The notes: generated by a model not told the origin, from the sequence alone. 42,913 bases of DNA from Lutibacter flavus (GCA_945903795.1 CAMDPE010000002.1:1-42913); one strand, 5' to 3'; numbered from the stretch's first letter, positions 34,441-42,777 are shown. Program-made: numbers and translations.

Positions 34441-34448
34441 CAAAGGTA
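34441..34448 (-). promoter_or_regulatory. Putative -7 box TACCTTTG for korAB
   Basis: This minus-strand TAnnTTTG match lies 67 nt before the korA ATG, in the divergent region shared with the ferredoxin gene. Confidence 0.42.
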
Positions 34449-34506
34449 TATTTACTTTTTTAAAGAGGAAATGACTTTTATCACATAGACTTGCATAAAT
34501 TTTATA

Positions 34507-34514
34507 TAATTTTG
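34507..34514 (+). promoter_or_regulatory. Putative -7 box TAATTTTG for the ferredoxin gene
   Basis: This plus-strand match lies 31 nt before the ATG at 34546. A TTG occurs 13 nt upstream of it, closer than the usual spacing for a -33 element. Confidence 0.48.
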
Positions 34515-34545
34515 TTGAATAATTAAATATTAAAAATTACGAATC

Positions 34546-34899
34546 ATGGCTATTAGAATAACAGACGAATGCATCAATTGTGATGCATGTATTTCAGAAT
34601 GTCCAAATAATGCAATATACGAACCAGATGGAGATTGGGCATATTCAGACGGAAGTTCATTAAAAGGAATGGTAACTTTACCGGGAAGCGGAAAACAAGT
34701 TGACGCTGATAAAAGAAATGAACCATTATCTGATGAATTTTATTTTATTGTAACTGATAAATGTACAGAGTGTAAAGGTTTTCATGACGAACCACAGTGT
34801 GCATCAGTATGTCCAGTTGATTGTTGTATTTTAGACGAAGCTCACGTTGAGACTGAAGATCAATTGTTGGCTAAAAAAGATTGGATGCACGGAGAATAA
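34546..34899 (+). CDS. Dicluster [4Fe-4S] ferredoxin
   Basis: This is a 117 aa ferredoxin with two cluster motifs. The first is CINCDACISECP (Cys9, 12, 15, 19). The second is the extended CTEC-x8-CASVCP (Cys73, 76, 85, 89), as in the Allochromatium-type 2[4Fe-4S] ferredoxins. The pair is separated by an acidic insert of about 50 residues. The protein is soluble. It is divergent from korAB and near the nuo operon, so it is the natural electron carrier between them (inference). A strong terminator follows. Confidence 0.93.
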   Translation: MAIRITDECINCDACISECPNNAIYEPDGDWAYSDGSSLKGMVTLPGSGKQVDADKRNEPLSDEFYFIVTDKCTECKGFHDEPQCASVCPVDCCILDEAHVETEDQLLAKKDWMHGE

Positions 34900-34915
34900 T
34901 TTCTTCAAAATTCAT

Positions 34916-34945
34916 AAAAAAGCACCGTGAAAACGGTGCTTTTTT
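34916..34945. terminator. Bidirectional intrinsic terminator
   Basis: AGCACCGT and ACGGTGCT pair around a GAAA tetraloop. They are flanked by A5 on the left and T5 on the right, so the hairpin can end both the ferredoxin transcript and the convergent lepA transcript. Confidence 0.88.
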
Positions 34946-34973
34946 AGTTTATGGGCAATAATTTTTTAATGCA

Positions 34974-34997
34974 GCACGAGCGGGACGCTCGCGCCAG
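34974..34997. repeat. GC-rich hairpin element beside lepA 3' end
   Basis: GAGCG-GGA-CGCTC (34978-34990) is flanked by further G+C-rich sequence in otherwise A+T-rich DNA. The composition and shape suggest a dispersed intergenic repeat of the REP type. There is only one copy in this window. Confidence 0.4.
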
Positions 34998-35001
34998 AGA
35001 C

Positions 35002-36798
35002 TTAATCGTTCAATTTTAAAACGGCCATAAATGCTTCCTGCGGAATTTCAACATTTCCTACCTGACGCATGCGTTTTTTACCTTTCTTTTGTTTTTCCAA
35101 CAGTTTTCGTTTACGGGAAATATCACCGCCATAACATTTTGCGGTCACATCTTTTCTGAGCGCTTTTACGGTTTCACGCGAAATAATTTTAGCGCCAATG
35201 GCAGCCTGAATCGGAATGTCAAATTGCTGACGTGGAATTAACTGACGCAGTTTTTCACACATTTTTTTGCCGATATGATAGGCATTGTCTGTGTGAATTA
35301 AGGAAGAAAGCGCATCCACAACGGTACCGTTCAATAAAATATCAAGTCGCACCAATCTTGAAGTCCGCATTCCTATAGGGTGATAATCAAAAGAGGCATA
35401 TCCTTTAGAAACCGTTTTTAACCGGTCGTAAAAATCGAAAACTATTTCAGCCAAAGGCATTTCAAAAGTAAGTTCAACACGCTCAGGCGTTAAATAAGTC
35501 TGATTGGTGATTTGTCCGCGTTTTTCAATGCACAAACTCATCACTTGTCCAATAAAATCGGATTTTGTGATAATGCTGGCTTTTATATAAGGTTCTTCAA
35601 CCCTGTTTAATTTTGAAGGTTCGGGCAAATCGGTCGGATTATTCACTAAAATAGGAACCTCCGGATGTTTATTGCTAAAAGCGTGGTACGATACGTTTGG
35701 TACGGTGGTAATTACCGTCATATCAAACTCGCGCTCCAATCTTTCCTGTATAATTTCCAAATGCAGCATTCCCAAGAAACCGCAACGGAAACCAAATCCC
35801 AAGGCGGCAGAACTTTCCGGCACAAACACCAAAGAAGCATCATTTAACTGCAATTTCTCCATAGAAGAACGAAGTTCTTCATATTCATCAGTATCAACAG
35901 GATAAATTCCCGCAAATACCATCGGTTTTACATCTTCAAAACCATCAATTCGGCTGTCGGTCGGATTTAAGGCATCGGTACTGGTGTCACCAACTTTAAT
36001 TTCAATAGCTGTTTTAACGCCGGTAATCAAATAACCTACATCACCAGCTTTTACGCTTTGTTTTGCTACTTGCGTTAATTTTAAGGTGCCAACTTCATCG
36101 GCATTGTATTCGTTGCCGGTTGCCATAAATTTTATGCGCTGCCCTTTTTTAATTTCTCCGTTAAAAACCCTGAAATAAGTTTCCACACCTCGGTACGAAT
36201 TGTAAACCGAATCAAAAATTAATGCCTGCAACGGGGCATTCACATCGCCTTTTGGGGCAGGAATTTTTTCAATAATCGCTTTTAATATATTTTCAACGCC
36301 CAAACCTGTTTTTCCGCTTGCGTGAATCACGTCTTCATAATCACAACCCAGTAAATCAACAATATCATCGGTAACTTCTTCCGGATTCGCACTTGGCAAA
36401 TCGACTTTATTTAAAATTGGAATGATCTCTAAATCGTGTTCCAAAGCCAAATATAAATTGGAAATTGTTTGCGCCTGAATGCTTTGTGCGGCATCAACAA
36501 TTAACAAAGCGCCTTCACAGGCGGCAATAGATCGGGAAACTTCGTAAGAAAAATCTACGTGGCCCGGCGTGTCAATTAAATTTAAGATATAATTTTCGCC
36601 TTCATACATATATTCCATCTGAATGGCGTGGCTTTTTATGGTAATGCCGCGTTCGCGCTCCAAATCCATACTGTCCAGCAGCTGGGCTTGTTCTTCACGC
36701 GCTGTGGTGGTTCCGGTAAAACTTAACAGCCTGTCGGCCAGTGTGCTTTTTCCGTGGTCAATATGTGCGATGATGCAAAAATTTCTGATGTTTTTCAT
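35002..36798 (-). CDS. lepA: Elongation factor 4 (LepA), ribosomal back-translocase GTPase
   Basis: This is a 598 aa translational GTPase, full family length. The G motifs are [29 protein letters not shown] and NKVDLPSA. The LepA-specific C-terminal domain contains [25 protein letters not shown]. It acts on stalled or mistranslocated ribosomes. The gene is monocistronic, with a -7 box 31 nt upstream. Confidence 0.98.
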   Translation of the reverse strand: MKNIRNFCIIAHIDHGKSTLADRLLSFTGTTTAREEQAQLLDSMDLERERGITIKSHAIQMEYMYEGENYILNLIDTPGHVDFSYEVSRSIAACEGALLIVDAAQSIQAQTISNLYLALEHDLEIIPILNKVDLPSANPEEVTDDIVDLLGCDYEDVIHASGKTGLGVENILKAIIEKIPAPKGDVNAPLQALIFDSVYNSYRGVETYFRVFNGEIKKGQRIKFMATGNEYNADEVGTLKLTQVAKQSVKAGDVGYLITGVKTAIEIKVGDTSTDALNPTDSRIDGFEDVKPMVFAGIYPVDTDEYEELRSSMEKLQLNDASLVFVPESSAALGFGFRCGFLGMLHLEIIQERLEREFDMTVITTVPNVSYHAFSNKHPEVPILVNNPTDLPEPSKLNRVEEPYIKASIITKSDFIGQVMSLCIEKRGQITNQTYLTPERVELTFEMPLAEIVFDFYDRLKTVSKGYASFDYHPIGMRTSRLVRLDILLNGTVVDALSSLIHTDNAYHIGKKMCEKLRQLIPRQQFDIPIQAAIGAKIISRETVKALRKDVTAKCYGGDISRKRKLLEKQKKGKKRMRQVGNVEIPQEAFMAVLKLND

Positions 36799-36829
36799 GC
36801 GTCGTATTCCTTTCTACTTTATAGTTGCG

Positions 36830-36837
36830 CAAATATA
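36830..36837 (-). promoter_or_regulatory. Putative -7 box TATATTTG for lepA
   Basis: This minus-strand TAnnTTTG match lies 31 nt before the lepA ATG at 36798. Confidence 0.5.
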
Positions 36838-36870
36838 ATGAAATAAGGGTTTAAAAATACGGCACAATTA

Positions 36871-36908
36871 AATGTTTGCCATGCGACCAAGCCGGCAATA
36901 AATAAATT
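36871..36908 (-). pseudogene. 38 bp copy of the 3' end of the PD40 gene
   Basis: This stretch matches 37200-37237 with 5 differences in 38 positions. The second stretch contains the last ten codons and stop of the PD40 lipoprotein gene. In the aligned frame the copy begins NLFIAG instead of NLFIAD and has lost the stop. It looks like the tail of a decayed duplicate. Confidence 0.6.
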
Positions 36909-36918
36909 TTAATTATTT

Positions 36919-37008
36919 GGGCGTTCCCTTTCAGGTCGCGCTTTTCGTTGCAATCTTTTTAGCGATGAAAAAATCGCTAAAAAGTATTTCCACTTCAATC
37001 GCTAACGC
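36919..37008. repeat. Structured intergenic repeat, copy 1
   Basis: This is an approximately 90 bp element that starts GGGCGTT and ends GCTAACGC, so the ends can pair. Its centre holds a perfect 12 bp hairpin (CTTTTTAGCGAT / ATCGCTAAAAAG, loop GAAAAA). TTTCCACTTC follows the stem. Copy 2 lies at 42690-42777. Both are followed by ATTTACGATTT-type short repeats. Together with 37009-37199, which holds degenerate CTTGCG/CTTTGCG runs, it fills the 369 nt gap between lepA and the PD40 gene; no gene is seen there. Confidence 0.75.
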
Positions 37009-37207
37009 AAATAGATTTACGATTTTAGATTTACGATTATTTTTATAACTTTCTTGCGATCTTTAAGTATTTTCTTTGCGCTCTTGGCGGTTAAATGAAA
37101 TTTTGTTTGAATTGTAATTTTATAATTTTTATTTGCTTTCTATCATAGAATACTCAAATCCAATCAACAAATAATCATATTAAATTTAACCAAAAACCCA
37201 ATGTTTG

Positions 37208-38314
37208 CTATTCCACCCAGTCGGCAATAAATAAATTCGTGTCGCGCGTTCCGTAATTATTTCTGTTAGATGAAAAAACGATTTTTTTCCCGTCGGGCGA
37301 AAACATAGGAAAAGCATCAAAAACAGTGTCCCAGGTAATTTGTTCCAAACCGGTTCCGTCAACATTGATCATAAATAAATTGAAACTCGATTTCGTTTTA
37401 TGGTTGGAAGAAAAGATCACTTTTTTTCCTGATGGGTGAAAAAACGGCGCCCAGTTGGCACTGCCCAAATTGGTGATTTTTGTTAAATTGCTGCCGTCAA
37501 CATTGCAGGTATACAATTCCATATTTGTGGGCTGCACAAGTCCCTCAGCCAATAAATCTTTGTATTCTTTTATAGCTTCTTCAGTTTTCGGACGTGAGGA
37601 ACGGAATATTAATTTGGTGCCGTCGGGAGAAAAGAAAGCACCGCCGTCATATCCCAATTCAAAAGTCACTTGTTTTGCGTCAGATCCGTCAATGTTCATA
37701 GTAAACAATTCTAAATCGCCGGTTCTTGTTGAGGTGAAAACAATTTTATCGCCTTTTGGCGAAACGGTTGGTTCGGCGTCATAACCAGGCTCAAAAGTGA
37801 GTTGTTTTAGCTGATTTCCTTTGGTGTCTGCCACAAAAATATCGAAACCTTTATAAACCGGCCAAATATATTTGTTGCCGTAATCTTCCTTTTTTGGAAC
37901 GGGCGGACAAGCTTTATCATCCAAATGTGTGGAAGAATAAATAATGGTTTCATTTCCCGGCAAAAAATAACTGCAGGTGGTTCTGCCTTCTCCGGTGCTG
38001 ATCATCTGTGGAATTTGCCCTTTGCTCAAATCATCGTCAATATTTATCGTGAAAATTTGGTCACATTCCAATCCCCAGACTTTCGTGTTGGCCTGAAAAG
38101 TTAGTTTTGTGTTGTCAAAACTCCAGTAAGCTTCCGCATTGTCGCCGCCAAAAGTAATTTGTTTTATGTTTTTTAAATGTTTTTCCTGCGGATAATGTAA
38201 GGTGTTCACAATTTTTGTGGCGCCCGATTTTCCGTCGTAAGCGGTTTTATTTTGGGAAGATTTACAGCCTAAAAAGATGATGGGTATAAGTAGAAACGAG
38301 AGTTTTAATTTCAT
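37208..38314 (-). CDS. TolB/PD40-type beta-propeller lipoprotein
   Basis: This is a 368 aa lipoprotein (signal LSFLLIPIIFLGC, Cys17) with a six-bladed propeller made of PD40 repeats. Repeats are easily seen: DAEPTVSPKGDKIVFTSTR, GAFFSPDGTKLIFRSSR, WAPFFHPSGKKVIFSSN and DAFPMFSPDGKKIVFSSN. Such proteins bind other proteins or glycans at the cell envelope. No catalytic site is evident. The GH1 gene lies 58 nt upstream on the same strand, but a -7 box in the gap suggests separate transcription. A decayed copy of its 3' end lies downstream. Confidence 0.88.
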   Translation of the reverse strand: MKLKLSFLLIPIIFLGCKSSQNKTAYDGKSGATKIVNTLHYPQEKHLKNIKQITFGGDNAEAYWSFDNTKLTFQANTKVWGLECDQIFTINIDDDLSKGQIPQMISTGEGRTTCSYFLPGNETIIYSSTHLDDKACPPVPKKEDYGNKYIWPVYKGFDIFVADTKGNQLKQLTFEPGYDAEPTVSPKGDKIVFTSTRTGDLELFTMNIDGSDAKQVTFELGYDGGAFFSPDGTKLIFRSSRPKTEEAIKEYKDLLAEGLVQPTNMELYTCNVDGSNLTKITNLGSANWAPFFHPSGKKVIFSSNHKTKSSFNLFMINVDGTGLEQITWDTVFDAFPMFSPDGKKIVFSSNRNNYGTRDTNLFIADWVE

Positions 38315-38333
38315 AATTGTATTTTTAATGATT

Positions 38334-38341
38334 CAAAAATA
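38334..38341 (-). promoter_or_regulatory. Putative -7 box TATTTTTG for the PD40 gene
   Basis: This minus-strand TAnnTTTG match lies 19 nt before the ATG at 38314, in the short gap after the GH1 gene. Confidence 0.42.
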
Positions 38342-38372
38342 CAATTTATTTTGAATTTTTTAAAAAAGGATA

Positions 38373-39713
38373 TTATTTCTTTAAAAAGGACTTTAACCAA
38401 TACCCCGATTTTTTTATTGTTCTTTTTTGGGTTTCAAAATCGTTGTAAACAATGCCAAATCTTGGTTTAAAACCATCTGCCCATTCAAAATTATCAACCA
38501 AAGTCCAAACAAAATAACCTTTTAGTTTGATTCCTCTTTTAATTGCTTTCGAACAAATGACAAATGTTTTTTTAAAATATTTTATCCGATTTTTGTCTTC
38601 TACTTCTCCGTTTATCAATTCATCATCAAAACAAACGCCAGATTCTGTAATGTAAATGTGTTTCACATTTTTGTACTTGCTAAATTTTTTAAGCATTTTA
38701 TACAATCCCTTAGGGTATATTTCCATTCCCATATTGTTTGTTTTTACATTTCTTTTTTTAGCGGGAATTTCATTTGCAAACAGCAAAGGAGGGAAGAAGC
38801 TGTATTGTGCCACTATTCTGAAATAATACTGAATTCCAATAAAATCAAAATCAAATTTCATGAATTCTTCATCGCCATCCTGAAAATATTTTTCTATGCG
38901 TTTTAAACCAGGAATATCTTTTGTGGGATAGCCTAATCCTAATGCAGGTTCAATAAAAAATCTGTTCAATAATGCGTCAAGTCGTTTTGCGGCTTTGCGA
39001 TGCCGTCTAAATAAATTTTTTGGGGTAACAACAGAACAAGAAAATGAAGTTCCAATAAAAGCGTCAGGAATATTTTTTCGAATAATTCTGCCTCCTTCAG
39101 CTTGACATAAAGTGGCATGATGGGCAGCAGGCAAAAAATTTTTGAGGCCTTTTTTCCCAGGAGCGTGAATTCCCATAAAATATCCTAAGCCAATAAAACT
39201 CATAGGTTCGTTGAGCACAATCCATTTTTTTATTTTTGAACTATATTCTTTTGTGCAAAAATCTGCATAATAGGAAAACCAGTCAATAATTTCCCTATTG
39301 GTCCAACCACCCAAATTTTCTAAAGCTTGCGGTAAATCCCAATGGTATAATGTAACCCAAGGTTCAATCCCGTTTTCTATGCAACAATCAATAATCGCGT
39401 GATAATAATCGATACCTTCTTGATTTGGTTCACCAATGCCCAGCGGGAAAATTCTTGACCAGGAAATTGAAAAGCGAAAAGCACTTAAATTCAATTCTTT
39501 TATTTTTTTGATATCATCTTCGTAATTGTGATAAAAATTTGTAGCGGTATTCCCGTTTCCATTTGGGAATTTTTTATCGTTGGTAAAAGTATCCCAAATA
39601 GAGTTTTCTTTACCGTCGGAATCCCAAGCGCCTTCAGTTTGATAGGCCGATGAAGCCACGCCCCAAATAAAATTTTTCGGAAAATCCTTACTGTTTATTT
39701 TGCTTGAATACAT
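38373..39713 (-). CDS. Glycoside hydrolase family 1 enzyme (beta-glucosidase type)
   Basis: This is a 446 aa GH1 retaining glycosidase. It opens FIWGVASSAYQTEGAW, and YHWDLPQAL appears near 125. The acid/base Glu169 lies in VLNEPMSF and the nucleophile Glu357 in YITESG. GH1 usually has TENG at the nucleophile, and the N-to-S change beside it is a mild oddity. VWTLVDNFEWADGF near the C-terminus binds substrate. There is no signal peptide, so it is cytosolic and probably splits imported disaccharides or glycosides. The exact sugar is unknown. Confidence 0.94.
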   Translation of the reverse strand: MYSSKINSKDFPKNFIWGVASSAYQTEGAWDSDGKENSIWDTFTNDKKFPNGNGNTATNFYHNYEDDIKKIKELNLSAFRFSISWSRIFPLGIGEPNQEGIDYYHAIIDCCIENGIEPWVTLYHWDLPQALENLGGWTNREIIDWFSYYADFCTKEYSSKIKKWIVLNEPMSFIGLGYFMGIHAPGKKGLKNFLPAAHHATLCQAEGGRIIRKNIPDAFIGTSFSCSVVTPKNLFRRHRKAAKRLDALLNRFFIEPALGLGYPTKDIPGLKRIEKYFQDGDEEFMKFDFDFIGIQYYFRIVAQYSFFPPLLFANEIPAKKRNVKTNNMGMEIYPKGLYKMLKKFSKYKNVKHIYITESGVCFDDELINGEVEDKNRIKYFKKTFVICSKAIKRGIKLKGYFVWTLVDNFEWADGFKPRFGIVYNDFETQKRTIKKSGYWLKSFLKK

Positions 39714-39731
39714 AATAGCTGAATAAATCTA

Positions 39732-39739
39732 CAAAATTA
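39732..39739 (-). promoter_or_regulatory. Putative -7 box TAATTTTG for the GH1 gene
   Basis: This minus-strand match lies 18 nt before the ATG at 39713. The region up to 39880 is shared with divergent dusB. Confidence 0.45.
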
Positions 39740-39853
39740 CACGTTGCAGCGTTCTTGAAAAAGTTTTCTATGCTATGAAAACATTAAGTTTTGTAGTGAA
39801 TAACGCACGTTTCATAAAAAATCACAATAATTTTATTCTTATTTAAAATTGCT

Positions 39854-39861
39854 TAATTTTG
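39854..39861 (+). promoter_or_regulatory. Putative -7 box TAATTTTG for dusB
   Basis: This plus-strand match lies 19 nt before the TTG start at 39881. Confidence 0.45.
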
Positions 39862-39880
39862 CGCACTTAAATTTTTTGAT

Positions 39881-40861
39881 TTGATAAAGATAGGAGACAT
39901 AAAATTGTGCGATTTTCCGCTGTTGTTGGCGCCGATGGAAGATGTGAGCGACCCGCCGTTTAGGGCTTTGTGCAAAGAACAGGGTGCTGATGTGGTGTAT
40001 ACGGAGTTTATTTCTTCGGAAGGACTAATTCGCGATGCGGCAAAAAGCAGAAAAAAACTGGACATTTATGAAAAAGAACGTCCGGTTGGCATTCAAATAT
40101 TTGGCGCTAACTTAGAATCTATGTTAAGGACGGTAGAGATTGTTGAACAATCGAATCCTGATATTATCGACATCAATTTTGGCTGTCCGGTAAAAAAAGT
40201 GGTTTGTAAAGGCGCTGGAGCCGGCATTTTAAAAGATATCGATTTAATGGTGAGCTTAACCGAAGCTATGGCAAAACACACCAATCTTCCAATCACCGTA
40301 AAAACCCGATTGGGCTGGGATGAGAATTCCATAAAAATTGTTGAAGTGGCCGAGCGTTTGCAGGATGTTGGCTGTAAAGCAATTTCAATCCACGGCCGCA
40401 CCCGCGCCCAAATGTATAAAGGCGAAGCCGACTGGAGCCATATTGCCGCGGTGAAAAACAATCCGAGAATGCACATTCCCATTTTTGGAAACGGTGATGT
40501 AAACTCCCCCGAACGCGCTATGGAAATGCGCGATAAATTTGGATTGGACGGCGCTATGATTGGCCGTGCAAGCATTGGAAATCCTTGGTTTTTTAAACAA
40601 GTGAAACACTTTTTTGAAACCGGCGAACATTTACCTGAAATTACTGTGGCCGATCGCGTGGAAATGGCGCGCCGACATTTACAAATGGAAATTGACTGGA
40701 AAGGTATTGAAATTGTGGGCGTTATGGAAACCCGTCGTCATTATACCAATTATTTCAAAGGCATCCCCGATTTTAAGGAATACCGTTTAAAAATGGTGAA
40801 GTCAGATTCTGCGCAGGATGTTTATGATGTTTTTGAGGAAGTGCTTCAGAAGTTTGCTTAA
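39881..40861 (+). CDS. dusB: tRNA-dihydrouridine synthase (DusB type)
   Basis: This is a 326 aa FMN-dependent enzyme that reduces uridines in the tRNA D-loop. LLLAPMEDVSDPPFRALC forms the first FMN-binding strand. INFGCPVKKV carries the catalytic Cys (about residue 103). VKTRLGWDE, ISIHGRTRAQMYKGEADW and IFGNGDVNSPERA follow in the family order. The start is TTG at 39881, chosen because the conserved IKIGDIKL segment lies immediately after it and the next ATG would remove it. Confidence 0.95.
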   Translation: MIKIGDIKLCDFPLLLAPMEDVSDPPFRALCKEQGADVVYTEFISSEGLIRDAAKSRKKLDIYEKERPVGIQIFGANLESMLRTVEIVEQSNPDIIDINFGCPVKKVVCKGAGAGILKDIDLMVSLTEAMAKHTNLPITVKTRLGWDENSIKIVEVAERLQDVGCKAISIHGRTRAQMYKGEADWSHIAAVKNNPRMHIPIFGNGDVNSPERAMEMRDKFGLDGAMIGRASIGNPWFFKQVKHFFETGEHLPEITVADRVEMARRHLQMEIDWKGIEIVGVMETRRHYTNYFKGIPDFKEYRLKMVKSDSAQDVYDVFEEVLQKFA

Positions 40862-40918
40862 GATGTTATCAAAGTCATAAAGTCGAAAATCTCAAAGTTC
40901 AAATTTTGTTCGATCAAA

Positions 40919-40948
40919 ATTCCCCTCTTGAGAGGGGTTAGGGGTGTG
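40919..40948. repeat. Hairpin repeat CCCCTCT-TG-AGAGGGG
   Basis: A 7 bp stem with almost no loop is followed by TTAGGGGTGTG, which can compete for the left arm. It lies between convergent dusB and the permease gene. The G+C-rich, low-complexity form suggests a dispersed element; it has no T-run on either strand, so it is a poor terminator. Confidence 0.5.
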
Positions 40949-40984
40949 TAATTGAATTTTAGAAAGCTCAACAGTAAAACAGAT

Positions 40985-42187
40985 TTACTCAATTATTTTT
41001 TTAGAAATTCTGCTGCTGGCAATTTTCGAGGCCAGCAATCCTAAAATTAGTATTGTCACAAGCACCGTTAATACATTTAAATAGGTAAATTCAACCGGAT
41101 AGGCCAAATGCTGGGTAATCATAAATAAGCTATATTTTTTCTGAAGCAACACCAACACGATTCCTGCAGATAATCCAACCGTAAGTCCGAAAAGCGTCAG
41201 TAAAAAGCCCTGAAAAATAAAAATACGTTTAATTTCTTTAATGGTGGCACCCAAACTGTATAAGGTTTTAAGATTGTCTCTTTTATCCAAAATCATCATA
41301 ATAATGGCGCCAATCACGTTGAACAACGCGATAATTAAAATCAGCGTAAATATTAAGTAGGAAGCCAAATTTTCTGTATTCAGCATTTTATAAAACACCG
41401 CATTTAACTGTTCTCGGGTTTCAACATTAAATCCCGGTCCCAAATTATTTTCGAGTTGTGTTATAATTTCCGCCCGTTCTTCGCTGTTCTTGACTTTTAA
41501 TTCAATGCCGGAAATTTGGGTTGGATTATAATTCAACAGTTCCTGGGCCAATTCCAAAGAAATAAACACGTATTTTTTATCGATATCGTCGGTCAGGGCA
41601 AAAACGCCTATGGGTGTGGTGTTAATCTTGGTAAAAGCATTGGCGGGATCGGTAATATAGCCGCTTCCCGGTTTTGGAACATAAATTTTTAAAGGTTCCA
41701 AAAAATCATAAACGCCAATCGATAATAAATTTGAAATTCCGTTGCCAACCACAGCACCCGAAGGAAAATCTTCATTTAACCAAGTGCCTGCATAAACAGT
41801 AGTATCCATTCGGTTCACTTTAGCATAATTAAGGTCGACACCTTTAATATAGGCAATATGGGTTTTTTCATTGAAATCGAAAAAAGCGCGTTCCTCTATC
41901 ACTTTTGAGAAAGAAGCAATGCCTTTTTCATGAGTAATCAGGTTTTCAATCTTGGCGTTGAAATCGAACGATTTTCCTTTTACGGCGGTAATTTTAATAT
42001 CGGGATCGGAAGTGTTTAAAAAACCAATGCTGAAAGTACGTAATCCGGAAAAGCCCGAAAGCACAATAAACAAAGCCAAAGTTCCAATAATTACGCCAAC
42101 AGCGGCAATAAAAGTGATAATATTGATGGTGTTATTGCTGCTTTTTGAAAATAAATACCGTTTGGCTATGTAAAGGGAAAAATTCAA
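40985..42187 (-). CDS. FtsX/LolC-like ABC transporter permease
   Basis: This is a 400 aa permease with the LolC/LolE/MacB layout. It has one N-terminal helix (about 20-46, INIITFIAAVGVIIGTLALFIVL) and a large periplasmic domain (about 50-270). Three C-terminal helices follow (about 275-300, 320-350 and 367-390), with the FtsX pattern IALFNVIGAIIMMILDKRDNLKTLYSLGA. It probably helps release lipoproteins or other envelope cargo, together with an ATPase encoded elsewhere. It begins 1 nt after rbfA and is surely co-transcribed with it. Confidence 0.88.
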   Translation of the reverse strand: MNFSLYIAKRYLFSKSSNNTINIITFIAAVGVIIGTLALFIVLSGFSGLRTFSIGFLNTSDPDIKITAVKGKSFDFNAKIENLITHEKGIASFSKVIEERAFFDFNEKTHIAYIKGVDLNYAKVNRMDTTVYAGTWLNEDFPSGAVVGNGISNLLSIGVYDFLEPLKIYVPKPGSGYITDPANAFTKINTTPIGVFALTDDIDKKYVFISLELAQELLNYNPTQISGIELKVKNSEERAEIITQLENNLGPGFNVETREQLNAVFYKMLNTENLASYLIFTLILIIALFNVIGAIIMMILDKRDNLKTLYSLGATIKEIKRIFIFQGFLLTLFGLTVGLSAGIVLVLLQKKYSLFMITQHLAYPVEFTYLNVLTVLVTILILGLLASKIASSRISKKIIE

Positions 42188-42188
42188 A

Positions 42189-42581
42189 TTATCGCTTTTT
42201 GCGTTCGTTTAAAATGTCAGGATTTGTAATCGGATTTTCCTGTTTGCCTTTTAAAGCATTGTCAATATCTTCAATATAATCCAAACTGTCATCCATATAA
42301 AAAAAGAGTTCGGGCATTCTTCTTAGCTGTTCCTTGGTACGTTTTGCCATTTCATAGCGAATGGTGGCCGTATTTTCGTGAAGCCCTTTAAGAATAAGGT
42401 CTCGTTTATCCTGCGGAAAAACACTGATATACACTTTCGCGTTCGATAAATCAGAAGTCACAAGCACTTTCGTAACAGATATAATAATCCCTTTCATTCC
42501 ATCCTGTGCAGCGTGTTGCAAAACATCGGCAAGATCCTTTTGTAAAACACCTGCAATTTTTTTTTGTCTGTTTGTTTCCAT
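42189..42581 (-). CDS. rbfA: Ribosome-binding factor A
   Basis: This is a 130 aa KH-like factor for maturation of the 30S subunit. It starts ETNRQKKIAGVLQKDLADVLQ, and VLVTSDLSNAKVYISVFP is the central strand pair. RRMPELFFYMDDSLDYIEDID is the conserved end. The start ATG at 42581 fits the conserved N-terminus exactly. A TAnnTTTG octamer ends 5 nt before it, so the mRNA may have almost no leader. Confidence 0.95.
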   Translation of the reverse strand: METNRQKKIAGVLQKDLADVLQHAAQDGMKGIIISVTKVLVTSDLSNAKVYISVFPQDKRDLILKGLHENTATIRYEMAKRTKEQLRRMPELFFYMDDSLDYIEDIDNALKGKQENPITNPDILNERKKR

Positions 42582-42585
42582 TCTG

Positions 42586-42593
42586 CAAAAATA
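42586..42593 (-). promoter_or_regulatory. Putative -7 box TATTTTTG abutting rbfA
   Basis: This minus-strand match ends 4 nt before the rbfA ATG. If used, transcription would begin at or next to the start codon. A TTG occurs 13 nt upstream of it. Confidence 0.35.
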
Positions 42594-42689
42594 GGATATA
42601 AATATACAATAATTCTGTTTTTGTATTTGATTGTTTTAGAGTCACTGGCTTAATTCTAATAGGTACAGCAATTTATAGCTAGTTATTTT

Positions 42690-42777
42690 GGGCGTTACCC
42701 TGCGGGTCGGGCTATTCACTCCAACCTTTTTTCGCTGAAAAAGCTCAAAAAGGTTTTCCACTTCTATCCCTAACGCA
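42690..42777. repeat. Structured intergenic repeat, copy 2
   Basis: This is an approximately 88 bp element of the same family as 36919-37008. It starts GGGCGTTACCC, has CCC-TGC-GGG, then a stem ACCTTTTT / AAAAAGGT, then TTTCCACTTC and an end TAACGCA that can pair with the start. The sequence of the stem differs from copy 1 but the pairing is kept. No gene is seen in 42582-42913. Confidence 0.75.

Noticed and set aside
40093-40575. 160 aa minus-strand ORF
   Set aside because: It is antisense to dusB, whose conserved motifs cover the same bases.
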